A stretch of DNA of 64,000 nt from Gemmobacter fulvus (GCF_018798885.1 NZ_CP076361.1:2509501-2573500); one strand, 5' to 3'; counted from the first letter of the stretch, positions 38,086 through 45,989 are shown. A program made the numbers and translations. The notes: generated by a model from the sequence alone, not told the origin.

Positions 38086-38111
38086 GGAATAAACCGGGCC
38101 GTCTGGCCGTT
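38086..38111 (+). promoter_or_regulatory. ECF-type autoregulatory promoter for the sigma-factor gene
   Basis: GGAATAAA (38086-38093), 14 bases, then CGTT (38108-38111), about 33 bases before the GTG start codon. GGAA-type -35 and CGT-type -10 elements are standard for group IV sigma factors, which usually control their own operon. Confidence 0.65.
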
Positions 38112-38143
38112 GGCATAGACAGAAGCCATGCGGGGGACGGCCA

Positions 38144-38668
38144 GTGTCACAAGCCATTCGGGCAGAGATGATAGAGATGCTGCCGCGTCTGCGCAGCTTC
38201 GCGCTCAGCCTGACGCGGGCGCGCGATACGGCAGACGACCTTGTGCAACAGACCTGCGAAAAGGGCCTGCGCAATCTGGCGGGCTTTCAGCCGGGCACCC
38301 GGCTGGATGCCTGGCTGTTCCGCATCATGCGCAACACCTGGATTGATACCGTCCGGGCGCGCAAGGAGGCGATGCCGCTGGATGATCTGACCGAGGGCGC
38401 AGAGCTGATGGGCGAGGATGGGCGCAGGACAAGCGAAGACCGCCTGCATCTGGCCGAAGTGCGCCGCGCCATCGCCCGTCTGCCAGAGGATCAGCGCGCC
38501 GTCTTGCTGCTGGTCTGTGTCGACGGGCTCCGCTATCGCGAAGTCGCGGCGGCGCTGGACATCCCGGAGGGCACGGTGATGAGCCGCCTGTCGCGGGCGC
38601 GCCTTGCCTTGGCTGCAGAACTGAACCGCACCGAAGAGCCTGCGGCAAGAAGGGGAAACACGCCATGA
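38144..38668 (+). CDS. ECF (group IV) RNA polymerase sigma factor
   Basis: The 174-residue product has sigma region 2 (SFALSLTRARDTADDLVQQT through LDAWLFRIMRNTWID) and region 4 (LPEDQRAVLLLVCVDGLRYREVA, here split, and IPEGTVMSRLSRARLAL). Start is GTG at 38144 with GGGGGACGG upstream; the nearby ATG at 38128 is in another frame. Its stop overlaps the anti-sigma gene by four bases (ATGA), ensuring coupled synthesis. It is divergent from the S8 protease and likely directs transcription of both directions plus the repeat-protein operon. Confidence 0.93.
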   Translation: MSQAIRAEMIEMLPRLRSFALSLTRARDTADDLVQQTCEKGLRNLAGFQPGTRLDAWLFRIMRNTWIDTVRARKEAMPLDDLTEGAELMGEDGRRTSEDRLHLAEVRRAIARLPEDQRAVLLLVCVDGLRYREVAAALDIPEGTVMSRLSRARLALAAELNRTEEPAARRGNTP

Positions 38669-39381
38669 TGAACCATGATGTTGACGGGCTGGGTGGCGAG
38701 GAGAGCGACGAGATGCTGATGGCTTTGGCCGATGGTGAACTGCCCGAACCCCAGAGCACGCAGCTTCTGGCGCGGATCGCGGCCAACCCGGATCTGGCCG
38801 CGCGGTATGCGCTGTTCACCGATACCCGCGCCTTTGTGCAGGAGGCCTATGCGCCCGGCCCGGTGCCGGACGCCTTGGTGCAGGCCATTCTGGATGCGCC
38901 AACCTCCAATGTCGTGGCTTTTCCCGCGCGCCGTCCGGTTCGGGCGGGAATGGCGCTGGCGGCCTCGCTGGTGGTGGCGGTGGGCTTGGGCGGCTTTTTT
39001 GCCGGGCAGGGGTTTGGCCCCGGCCTGCAAGCCACCGCCGATCCCGCGCGCGATGCGGCCCGCCTGCTGGCGACCACACCGACCGGCGGCACTGCCGCGC
39101 AACCCGATGGTGGCAGCGCGCGGGTGCTGGCAAGTTATCAGACCGATCTTGGCCTCTGCCGTCTGATCGCGCTGGAGTTCGCTTCCGGCGGGGCAGAGCG
39201 TGCCATGGTGTGTCAGGAAGGCACCGATTGGGCTGTTGCGCTGTCGGTCATCGCGGGAACCGAAGAGGCCTATCTGCCTGCGTCGGAAACGGCGACGGCG
39301 CTGATCGACACCTTCCTCGATGGCTTCAGCGCCAGCGCTCCGCTTGAGGCAGAGGCAGAGGCCGCCGCCCTCGGGCAATAA
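38665..39381 (+). CDS. Membrane-anchored anti-sigma factor
   Basis: A 238-residue protein with a short N-terminal cytoplasmic anti-sigma-like domain (DEMLMALADGELPEP; no zinc-binding HxxxCxxC motif), one membrane segment (about residues 94-112, GMALAASLVVAVGLGGFFAG) and a periplasmic domain of about 125 residues. The coupling to the sigma gene (ATGA overlap) and domain layout identify it. The periplasmic part holds two cysteines (LGLCRLIAL, AMVCQEG) that might form a disulfide and sense the periplasm. Start may be either of two adjacent ATG codons. Confidence 0.88.
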   Translation: MMNHDVDGLGGEESDEMLMALADGELPEPQSTQLLARIAANPDLAARYALFTDTRAFVQEAYAPGPVPDALVQAILDAPTSNVVAFPARRPVRAGMALAASLVVAVGLGGFFAGQGFGPGLQATADPARDAARLLATTPTGGTAAQPDGGSARVLASYQTDLGLCRLIALEFASGGAERAMVCQEGTDWAVALSVIAGTEEAYLPASETATALIDTFLDGFSASAPLEAEAEAAALGQ

Positions 39382-39462
39382 GCGGCCGCAGCATCCCTGA
39401 GCTGCTATGTCAGGGATTGCGTGCGATCTTTTGCGCTTTTTAGGTGTAAATGACTGTTTTCG

Positions 39463-39475
39463 TGTAAAGTGGTGC
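39463..39475. repeat. Proposed left attachment site
   Basis: TGTAAAGTGGTGC, matching the sequence at the tRNA-Phe 3' end at 12 of 13 bases. It lies 80 bases after the anti-sigma stop and six bases before the insertion sequence. Confidence 0.45.
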
Positions 39476-39480
39476 ACCTA

Positions 39481-40331
39481 GGTCATGTTGACAAATGGCG
39501 GAGCCAGAGGCGGATCGAGGTGATGTCGATGAAGCCCAAGAAGCTCTCTGCGGTTTTGTCGTAGCGGGTGGCGACGCGGCGGGCGTTCTTCAGCTTGTTG
39601 AAACAGCGCTCGACGAGGTTGCGCAGCCGATAGAGGGTGCGGTCCACGGCCACGCGCAGCTTGCGGGACTTGCGCATGGGGATCACTGGCACGACGTTGC
39701 GTCCCTCCATGGTTTCTCGAAGCTTGTCAGAGTCATAGCCGCGATCTGCCAGCAGGACGCTCGGCTCGGGCAGGTTGTCGTCCATGATGAGGTTGAAGCC
39801 CAGATAGTCCGATGTCTGGCCCGGCGTGATGTCCGACCTCATGGGCAGGCCTGCGCCATTGACGCGGAGGTGGATCTTGGTCGTGAAGCCACCTCGCGAA
39901 CGGCCAAAACCTTGTCGCGGAGTCCCCCTTTAGCGCCCGCTGCCTGATGATGGGCGCGGACCACGGTGCTGTCGATCATCTGCAAGGCCGCAGGAACCAC
40001 CCCGCTCTCGTTCAAGGCCTCCAGTATCCCTTCCCACAGCCCAGCCAGGGTCCAGCGCCGGAACTGGCGGTAGACAGACGACCACTTGCCGAACTCCTCC
40101 GGCAGGTCACGCCACGGAGAACCTGTGCGCGCTATCCAGAAAATCCCATCCAGAACAAGACGATGGTTCATAGGTTTGCGCCCGTTCGGTGCGCGGACGG
40201 CCAGGATGAAGCGTTCGTGAAACGCCCATTCATCGTCCGACATCAGGTCTCGTGCCAAGCTGGTCTCCATCGCAGATACCAGCTTGAATCACGTTCAGAG
40301 CGCCCCGTGAATCCCTTTTGTCAACACGGCC
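39481..40331 (-). mobile_element. IS5-family insertion sequence (IS427-like group)
   Basis: An 851-base element with terminal inverted repeats GGTCATGTTGACAAATGG (39481-39498) and, reversed from 40331, GGCCGTGTTGACAAAAGG, matching at 15 of 18 positions. It is flanked by TA on both sides (39479-39480 and 40332-40333), a likely target duplication. It encodes a transposase in two overlapping frames on the minus strand. It sits at the extreme left of the tRNA-Phe element. Confidence 0.88.
39483..40270 (-). CDS. IS5-family transposase (OrfA/OrfB, frameshift)
   Basis: The first frame (39839-40270, 143 residues) holds the N-terminal domain (NHRLVLDGIFWIARTGSPWR) and the first catalytic Asp region (MIDSTVVRAHHQAAGAKGG). 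The second frame (ending 39483) holds the second catalytic Asp (ADRGYDSDKLRE) and the C-terminal Glu region (RNLVERCFNKLKNARRVATR). The frames join by a -1 shift at AAAGGGGG on the minus strand (39931-39924), the usual programmed signal in this IS group. All DDE residues appear present, so the copy may be active. Confidence 0.85.
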
Positions 40332-40499
40332 TAAAGGGAGAAACTTCGAACCGGGTGTTTGTGGAGCTTGCATAGTGGAACCTGCAGCTTGACTGGAGCG
40401 AGCACAGCTCGAGATAAACAGCAACGACCACCGACCTCGACCTCGACCTCTAACTGCAGGAGCAAAATAATGTAGCAAGCTTCGTATGCAACTTCAGGC
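40332..40499. other. Leader region of hamAB
   Basis: Non-coding stretch between the insertion sequence and hamA. It contains a triple CGACCT repeat (40432-40449) flanked by CCTGCAG (40381-40387) and CTGCAGG (40454-40460), which form an inverted repeat. No convincing promoter is visible. The first bases (to the TAG at 40373-40375) would encode the recombinase C-terminus in the excised circular form. Confidence 0.4.
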
Positions 40500-41450
40500 A
40501 TGCTCCAGATACCACGCTGGTCCGCCTTTGCGCACCCGCCACAACATCTTGCGGTAGAATTCGCGCGCGCATACTCGGCGAATGAGTGCATCAATTGTGT
40601 GAGCAGTTTGTCGAGCATCCCAGACCCGTTTCTTGAAATCCGCTGCACAACCGTGCTTGGCGATCACACTGCCTATACGCTTTGTGCGGGGTACGAAGGC
40701 GACGAGTGGCGGGCAAAAAAGCTCGCCGCTCACATTTTTGCATGGCTTCCACAGGTAGCCCTTGACCAAACCCGTCGAGATACCTTCGACACGGGGAACT
40801 GGCATGAACGCGTTGAACTCGCGGCCGCACACATCTACCGGACCAAGAAGACTTTGAGCCGAGGGGAGATCGGTGAAATACTCCTGCATATCGCGTGTGT
40901 TCAACAATTCAATACCCTTCCGGTCTTGTGCAAACTGGTCTTGAAGACTAGTCACAATGACACCGTAAAAGGATTTGACGCGGTTCACGTCGTTTACACA
41001 GGAGACCAGATTGAATTTTGGCTCGGAGAGTCAAAATTTTACAAAAACCCGACTGCCGCAATAAATGACGCGCTGAATTCAATTCGCAATCACCTTCTAC
41101 CAACATTTCTCGACACCGAGAAGGCAATGATCTACGGCCATATACCCGCAGACTTTCCAAAAGCCGATGAGATTCGAAAATTTTTTCACAGAAATACATC
41201 CAGCGACGAGCTGATTAAAAGATCGGTTGTACCAGTTTTAATATGCTATGAAAGCAAGTCGGTAGCCAGCTCCAAGAAGCTAACGGCTGAATATTCAGAG
41301 GCACTAACCAAAGAAATAGCAACACTTCATAATGAATTCATCTCCAAAGGGCTTGATATAAAAATCACAATTCAACTTATTTTTATTCCAATGCACTTGA
41401 AGACGGTACTGATTTCGCACTTTGACAAGATGCTGGAGGCATTCGCGTGA
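40500..41450 (+). CDS. hamA: Hachiman antiphage protein HamA (DUF1837 nuclease-like)
   Basis: HamA is the effector of the Hachiman defence system, related to PD-(D/E)XK nucleases and held inactive by HamB. The 316-residue product has a nuclease-like core: Glu126 in RGEIGEILLH, Asp160 in VKGFDAVHV and the ExK motif at 177-179 (LGESKF). The N-terminus is uncertain: ATG 40500 has a weak ribosome binding site and the first 40 residues look less protein-like, so a later GTG or TTG start near 40600 is possible. Its stop overlaps the hamB start by four bases (GTGA). Codon use is AT-rich compared with flanking genes. Confidence 0.85.
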   Translation: MLQIPRWSAFAHPPQHLAVEFARAYSANECINCVSSLSSIPDPFLEIRCTTVLGDHTAYTLCAGYEGDEWRAKKLAAHIFAWLPQVALDQTRRDTFDTGNWHERVELAAAHIYRTKKTLSRGEIGEILLHIACVQQFNTLPVLCKLVLKTSHNDTVKGFDAVHVVYTGDQIEFWLGESKFYKNPTAAINDALNSIRNHLLPTFLDTEKAMIYGHIPADFPKADEIRKFFHRNTSSDELIKRSVVPVLICYESKSVASSKKLTAEYSEALTKEIATLHNEFISKGLDIKITIQLIFIPMHLKTVLISHFDKMLEAFA

Positions 41451-43576
41451 ATTCACTCGAAATTTTGCGAAATCTTAGCTCCGAGAGAATTCTCACGGGA
41501 AATGAAGTTTTCGATGCTATTCTTGAGGCGAGCATCGTCAGTTCGTCACGTCGATATGAAAATCCGTGCGCCCTCGAAATTTCTATAAGATTGCTGGATG
41601 CAAGCGAGAAAGGTCAAATTCCATATGGTTGTCACGACGCTATTGAGCACTTGGCTGAAGAATGTGGATTGTACCCGTATGTAGCCCTCGAAAATCTGAA
41701 CACTTTGCGTTCCGCCGCGATGGAAGCATTTGCGGTGCAACTTGACAATAAAATCTATCTTCATGCCAAACAAATGGAAGTCCTAACCCACCTTGAGGCG
41801 GGCGAGAATATCGCTCTCAGTGCCCCCACAAGCTTTGGAAAGAGTCTTGTGGTTGATGCCTTCATAGCGACCAGCAGACCAATCTGCACAGTAGTAATCG
41901 TTCCAACTATCGCCCTAATTGATGAGACTCGACGCAGGCTGGAAAAGAATTTCGGCGATATGTACCAAATCATATCGAAAAGATCAGATATTCGAAAGTC
42001 CGATCAAGCTATATTTGTCCTGACACAAGAGCGATTTCTCAACAGAGAGGACATAGATAACATAGATTTTCTCTTCATCGACGAATTTTACAAACTTGAT
42101 CCACGTCGTGATGACCATCGACATCGCGCTCTCAATGTCGCACTATATCGTGCCTTGCGGATATCAAAGCAATTCTTTCTGGCCGGTCCTCACATAGCGC
42201 ATCTAAACGCAGGTCCCGTTTGGAAGGAGCGAATTCTTTTTATGAGATCAGAGTATCAGACTGTTACAGTGAACACGATTGACCGCTCCAACTTGGATCA
42301 AAGACTTCCCTCGTTCATCTCAGACCTGCGCGGCGTAGAAGGCCAGCAATCTCTAGTGTATACAAGATCACCGGGTTCAGCCCGGAAACTAGTCAAAGAA
42401 CTTCTGGTCAACGAAATTCATTTCGATTCTCCGATGGGCGTTGAAATCTCAAACTGGCTTAAGGAAAACTTCCACGGCGAATGGTTTTTGGCCGACGCAT
42501 GCAAGCATGGAATCGGAGTGCATCATGGTAAAATTCCCCGATCAGTCGCTCAGTTTTTTGTTCAGCTTTTCAATGATGGCGAGCTACCAGTTATGATCTG
42601 CACTTCAACTCTCATTGAAGGTGTAAATACGTCTGCTGAGAATGTTTTTATTTATGACAATGAAATAAACTTAACGCCGCTGGATTACTTCTCATTCGCG
42701 AATATTCGCGGGCGGGTGGGGCGGATGATGAAGCACTTTGTGGGAAAGGTCTATCTTTATTATACACCTCCAAAGCACACGGACCTCGGCGTCGACATAC
42801 CTGTACTCTCAGCCCCTGATGAATCAGATGATTACATCTTGATAAACTACGATACGGAACAACTTAGCGATGCGGGGCGAACTAGGCAGTTATCATTGCC
42901 TCTCAAGTATGATTTGAGCGTAGATACGTTAAAGATGTTTGGTCATTTTGGGGCTGACGTTCTGAGTGATGTAAAAAAAGAAGTTCGGAAGATTCTTTTG
43001 GACCAACCTCATCGCTTGGAATGGTCTGGATATCCGGATTACAATCAAAGGATTACTGTTTGTGAACTAATCCGCCCGCTTCTTAATTCAAAAAGTGATA
43101 GAACGGTTCGCCTTTCCGCGAAGCAGACAGCTTGGGCTTGGGGTAAGTTACTTAAACTTCCAAATCTAGGCAGCTTCCTCCTCTGGTTTCAGACTACATT
43201 TTCTAGTGACGAAGTGCAGGATGGCATAGAACGTGCATTTGAATTCTTGGGATCATGTGAATTTAATCAGGCGACATCTGTAGCGGCGGTGAATGCTCTA
43301 ATTCTTGAGATCAATCCCAACTTTAAGGCTGGATACAGCTTCTTTGCTTTGCAGCTTGAATCATGGTTTCGCCCTCCTTGGATGAAAGAGCTTGATGAGA
43401 TGGGCATACCGGTTCCGCTGTCAGAACGCTTGTTGCGTTATTTGGGTAGGCCGGACGACTATGCGGCAGCCCTTTCAGCTATTGCAAGCCTGCCCATAGA
43501 TGAAATCAAGGGCCTCTCGTCTATTGACAGGCTGTTGATTCGCCGAGCAACGACAGCTCAAAGCCGCCTTGCATGA
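41447..43576 (+). CDS. hamB: Hachiman antiphage helicase HamB
   Basis: Superfamily 2 helicase that senses foreign or damaged DNA and releases HamA. The 709-residue product starts with GTG (GGAGG six bases upstream) overlapping the hamA stop. Motif I is SAPTSFGKS (residues about 125-133), motif Ia region IVPTIALIDE, motif II is DEFY (212-215, unusual in place of DEAH), and motif VI is NIRGRVGRMMKHF. The C-terminal 200 residues are helical with no motif I recognise. It forms a two-gene operon with hamA. Confidence 0.88.
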   Translation: MNSLEILRNLSSERILTGNEVFDAILEASIVSSSRRYENPCALEISIRLLDASEKGQIPYGCHDAIEHLAEECGLYPYVALENLNTLRSAAMEAFAVQLDNKIYLHAKQMEVLTHLEAGENIALSAPTSFGKSLVVDAFIATSRPICTVVIVPTIALIDETRRRLEKNFGDMYQIISKRSDIRKSDQAIFVLTQERFLNREDIDNIDFLFIDEFYKLDPRRDDHRHRALNVALYRALRISKQFFLAGPHIAHLNAGPVWKERILFMRSEYQTVTVNTIDRSNLDQRLPSFISDLRGVEGQQSLVYTRSPGSARKLVKELLVNEIHFDSPMGVEISNWLKENFHGEWFLADACKHGIGVHHGKIPRSVAQFFVQLFNDGELPVMICTSTLIEGVNTSAENVFIYDNEINLTPLDYFSFANIRGRVGRMMKHFVGKVYLYYTPPKHTDLGVDIPVLSAPDESDDYILINYDTEQLSDAGRTRQLSLPLKYDLSVDTLKMFGHFGADVLSDVKKEVRKILLDQPHRLEWSGYPDYNQRITVCELIRPLLNSKSDRTVRLSAKQTAWAWGKLLKLPNLGSFLLWFQTTFSSDEVQDGIERAFEFLGSCEFNQATSVAAVNALILEINPNFKAGYSFFALQLESWFRPPWMKELDEMGIPVPLSERLLRYLGRPDDYAAALSAIASLPIDEIKGLSSIDRLLIRRATTAQSRLA

Positions 43577-44057
43577 GCTTAACGGCGTCTACCTCGAGTT
43601 TCGGATTTGTCTGTGGTGTGTTCAGGCTCCGGCTAACGCAAGGCAAGCCACAAAATATTCTGGAAGATGTTCTCCTTCCAACGTCTATGCTGCTACGGTC
43701 AATTTTTGGATATCAATAGGACGTTTCTGGTACTTGCTCGCATTAACACGACCCAGCCCATCTAGCACAATTTCTCCCCGATTCTCGCAATTATAAATCA
43801 CATTATGTAATTCATATTGACTGCAGGAAGCGCAATGGCACATCAGGAATGTACCATTTTATTTTACTTGCATCATTTTTGGAGAATAATGCTAGCAAGT
43901 TGATGTAGTTGGCGCAAACAGATGTGCCATTTTCTGGGGCGGGCCAATGTCATTTACTCTTACACAAGCAAAGCATTGATTTTGATTTATAATTTGAGAA
44001 CATAGCCTCAAGCCAAATCGATCCGCGATGAGGCGTTTATGTAAGGAGGGTTCGAAA
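43577..44057. other. AT-rich intergenic region in the island
   Basis: A 481-base gap between hamB and a 101-residue gene. I see no credible gene; short frames here have poor starts and unlike composition. It contains an 11-base inverted repeat, AATGGCACATC (43834-43844) and GATGTGCCATT (43921-43931), separated by 76 bases, which could be an operator pair or an origin/transfer-like structure. The promoter of the downstream genes probably lies between the right arm and 44040. Confidence 0.5.
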
Positions 44058-44363
44058 ATGACTTTGCTCCACGAAGCCGAAATCAAAACCACGCGGCCTA
44101 TGAATGTAATTGCGCAGCACCGCCCCCACGGACACGTGGAAATCGATACCGAGCACTATCAGGCACTTCTCGACGGTAGCGATTTGAATGCGAAGCAGAG
44201 GACCGACTTCCTTGCAGCGCTGTGGTCGGTGATCGTCGCCTTCACTGATCTTGGTTACGGCGTACACCCCCTTCAGCACGCTTTACCGGGCCTCACCATC
44301 GGAGAAGACCTGAATCGCGAAATCATTCGAACCATCGAAGAATTCTGGCGCGACGCCGCCTGA
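44058..44363 (+). CDS. Conserved-looking 101-residue protein before the recombinase
   Basis: Unrecognised protein. The start ATG has an excellent AAGGAGG site seven bases upstream. The sequence (for example HVEIDTEHYQALLDGSDLNAK and DFLAALWSVIVAFTDLG, each only part of the chain) looks soluble and mixed alpha-helical, with an acidic C-terminus (REIIRTIEEFWRDAA). It is 19 bases before the serine recombinase and is probably co-transcribed with it, so a role in excision control is possible. It is not a recognisable excisionase. Confidence 0.7.
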   Translation: MTLLHEAEIKTTRPMNVIAQHRPHGHVEIDTEHYQALLDGSDLNAKQRTDFLAALWSVIVAFTDLGYGVHPLQHALPGLTIGEDLNREIIRTIEEFWRDAA

Positions 44364-44382
44364 TCATTACAGAGGAATCCCA

Positions 44383-45978
44383 ATGCTTGACCGCCACCCC
44401 AAAATTGTCCGCAAGAAGTGCGTCATTTACTGCCGCGTATCATCAACGAAACAGACCAGCGACGGAGCCGGACTGACCAGTCAGGAACAAAGCTGCCGCG
44501 AGTATGCTGAACGATGCGGCTACGACATCCTCGACGTTTTCACTGACGTGATCTCGGGCAAGTACGCGGTGCGGCCCGGCATGAACGCGCTGATTGCCTA
44601 TCTTAAGAGCGTGAAGGCCCATGAATACGTCGTCGTCTTCGACGACGTATCCCGCCTTGCCCGGGACGTTGGTGCATATACTGAACTGCGCGGGAAGATC
44701 ACATCGCTCGGTGCGGTCTTGGAAAGCCCTAAGCAAAAATTCGGTGAGGATTCGAATTCACGCCTCATCGGTAACATCATGATGTCGGTTGCGTCTCATG
44801 GTCGCGAAAGCAACGCTGAACAGTCTCACAGCCGTAGCATCGCACGCATGAAGACTGGCTACTGGGTTTTCCGTGCACCTCCCGGATACCGCTACGAGAA
44901 GGCGCGCGGCGGCGGTAAGACACTCGTTCGTGATGACCCCGTCGCATCTATCTTGGCAGAAGCACTCAATGGTTTTGCAACTGGCCGATTTCAGTCTCAG
45001 GCTGAAGTGAAACGGTTCCTCGACACCAAGGCCGAGTTCCCGAAAGACTATCAGGGCACCGAGGTCCGGTTTGACCGTGTCACTTTCCTGCTAAGACATG
45101 TAGCCTATGCCGGGTACGTCGAGAAAGAGGATTGGGGAGTACCTCTCACCAAGGCAGTCCATGAGCCCCTCATCTCGTACGATACCTACCTCATAATTCA
45201 GGATCGCCTGAATGAAAGGAACGTCGTACCTGCTCGCAAGGACATTGATCAGGACTTCCCGCTTCGTGGCTTCCTTGTCTGCGACTCCTGCGGGCGTCGA
45301 CTGACGGCGTGCTGGTCACAGAGCCGTACGGGCAAGAAGTACCCTTACTACCTGTGCCATTACCGCGACTGTGCCGAAAAGGGCAAGCCGATCCGTAAGG
45401 ACAAGATCGAGGATGTTTTCAGCGATCTTCTGAAGGCGGTTGTGCCCAATCAAAATACTTTCGAACTCGCCGAACGCATGTTCAGGGATGCGTGGGACCG
45501 TCGCTCTGCTCAGTCAAAGGACGAGCAGCAAAGGCTTCGAACCAAAGCCAATCAGATTGAAAGGGAAGTTGAACAACTTCTCGAACGAGCCTCGCGAACC
45601 AGCAACGATTCCGTCGCCGAGGCATACGAACGTAGGGTGGCGGAACTGCAAGCCGAGAAGGTCAAACTAGCTGAGGAGACAGACAAACTGGACGCTCCTG
45701 CGGTCAGCTTCGACAAAATGTTCGAACTCGCGATGCGCTTCCTCGCAAACCCTTATGAAATCTGGAAAAAGGGAGGATTCGTTGTCAAGCGAACTGTACT
45801 AAGATTGGTTTTCGCCGCGCCCCTCGCGTTCAGTCGAAAAGAAGGCCTTCGAACCGCAGAAACCACCTATCCGTTCAAGGTCTTACACTACATCTCAGGG
45901 ATGGATTGTAAAATGGTGCCCGGAGACGGATTTGAACCGCCGACACGCGGATTTTCAATCCGCTGCTCTACCAACTGA
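44383..45978 (+). CDS. Large serine recombinase (integrase of the island)
   Basis: Catalyses integration and excision at tRNA-Phe. The 531-residue product has the resolvase catalytic domain (YCRVSSTKQ with Ser20; DVSRLARD), a recombinase domain (about residues 165-280), a zinc ribbon (CDSCGRRL and CHYRDC) and a coiled-coil region (about 380-440) typical of large serine integrases. Its last 20 or so codons lie within the tRNA-Phe gene, so the C-terminus seen here is a product of integration. In the circular form the frame would read into the left end of the element and stop at 40373-40375. Confidence 0.92.
   Translation: MLDRHPKIVRKKCVIYCRVSSTKQTSDGAGLTSQEQSCREYAERCGYDILDVFTDVISGKYAVRPGMNALIAYLKSVKAHEYVVVFDDVSRLARDVGAYTELRGKITSLGAVLESPKQKFGEDSNSRLIGNIMMSVASHGRESNAEQSHSRSIARMKTGYWVFRAPPGYRYEKARGGGKTLVRDDPVASILAEALNGFATGRFQSQAEVKRFLDTKAEFPKDYQGTEVRFDRVTFLLRHVAYAGYVEKEDWGVPLTKAVHEPLISYDTYLIIQDRLNERNVVPARKDIDQDFPLRGFLVCDSCGRRLTACWSQSRTGKKYPYYLCHYRDCAEKGKPIRKDKIEDVFSDLLKAVVPNQNTFELAERMFRDAWDRRSAQSKDEQQRLRTKANQIEREVEQLLERASRTSNDSVAEAYERRVAELQAEKVKLAEETDKLDAPAVSFDKMFELAMRFLANPYEIWKKGGFVVKRTVLRLVFAAPLAFSRKEGLRTAETTYPFKVLHYISGMDCKMVPGDGFEPPTRGFSIRCSTN
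45907..45919. repeat. Proposed right attachment site at the tRNA-Phe 3' end
   Basis: TGTAAAATGGTGC; bases 45914-45917 are the complement of the tRNA CCA end and discriminator. It matches the proposed left site at 12 of 13 positions. Confidence 0.5.
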
Positions 45979-45989
45979 GCTATCCGGGC
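45914..45989 (-). tRNA. tRNA-Phe (GAA)
   Basis: Reading on the minus strand, the acceptor stem GCCCGGA pairs with TCCGGGC, the D-arm has GCTCAGTTGGTAGAGC, and the anticodon loop is TTGAAAA (anticodon GAA). The T-loop is GGTTCAAATCC and the CCA end is encoded. All arms fold. The 3' end is the integration target of the island, and the recombinase frame overlaps the gene. Confidence 0.96.

Larger units (their letters stand above)
39463..45919. mobile_element. Integrated element at tRNA-Phe carrying a Hachiman defence pair
   Basis: The segment is visibly AT-richer than its surroundings, carries a large serine recombinase at its right end and stops at the 3' end of tRNA-Phe. The proposed ends are TGTAAAGTGGTGC (39463-39475) and TGTAAAATGGTGC (45907-45919), identical at 12 of 13 positions. 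The right copy includes the encoded CCA end and first acceptor bases of the tRNA. Contents: an IS5-family insertion, hamA, hamB, an unregulated-looking intergenic region, a 101-residue protein and the recombinase. The boundaries are inference from the repeat and base composition. Confidence 0.6.

Noticed and set aside
40334-40365. GTTCGAA-containing sequence just right of the insertion sequence, resembling a tRNA T-arm
   Set aside because: The flanking bases do not form a T-stem or acceptor stem, so it is not a tRNA fragment.
43569-43796. Short frame after hamB starting with TTG and overlapping its stop
   Set aside because: No ribosome binding site, unlike composition, no recognisable domain; probably chance.
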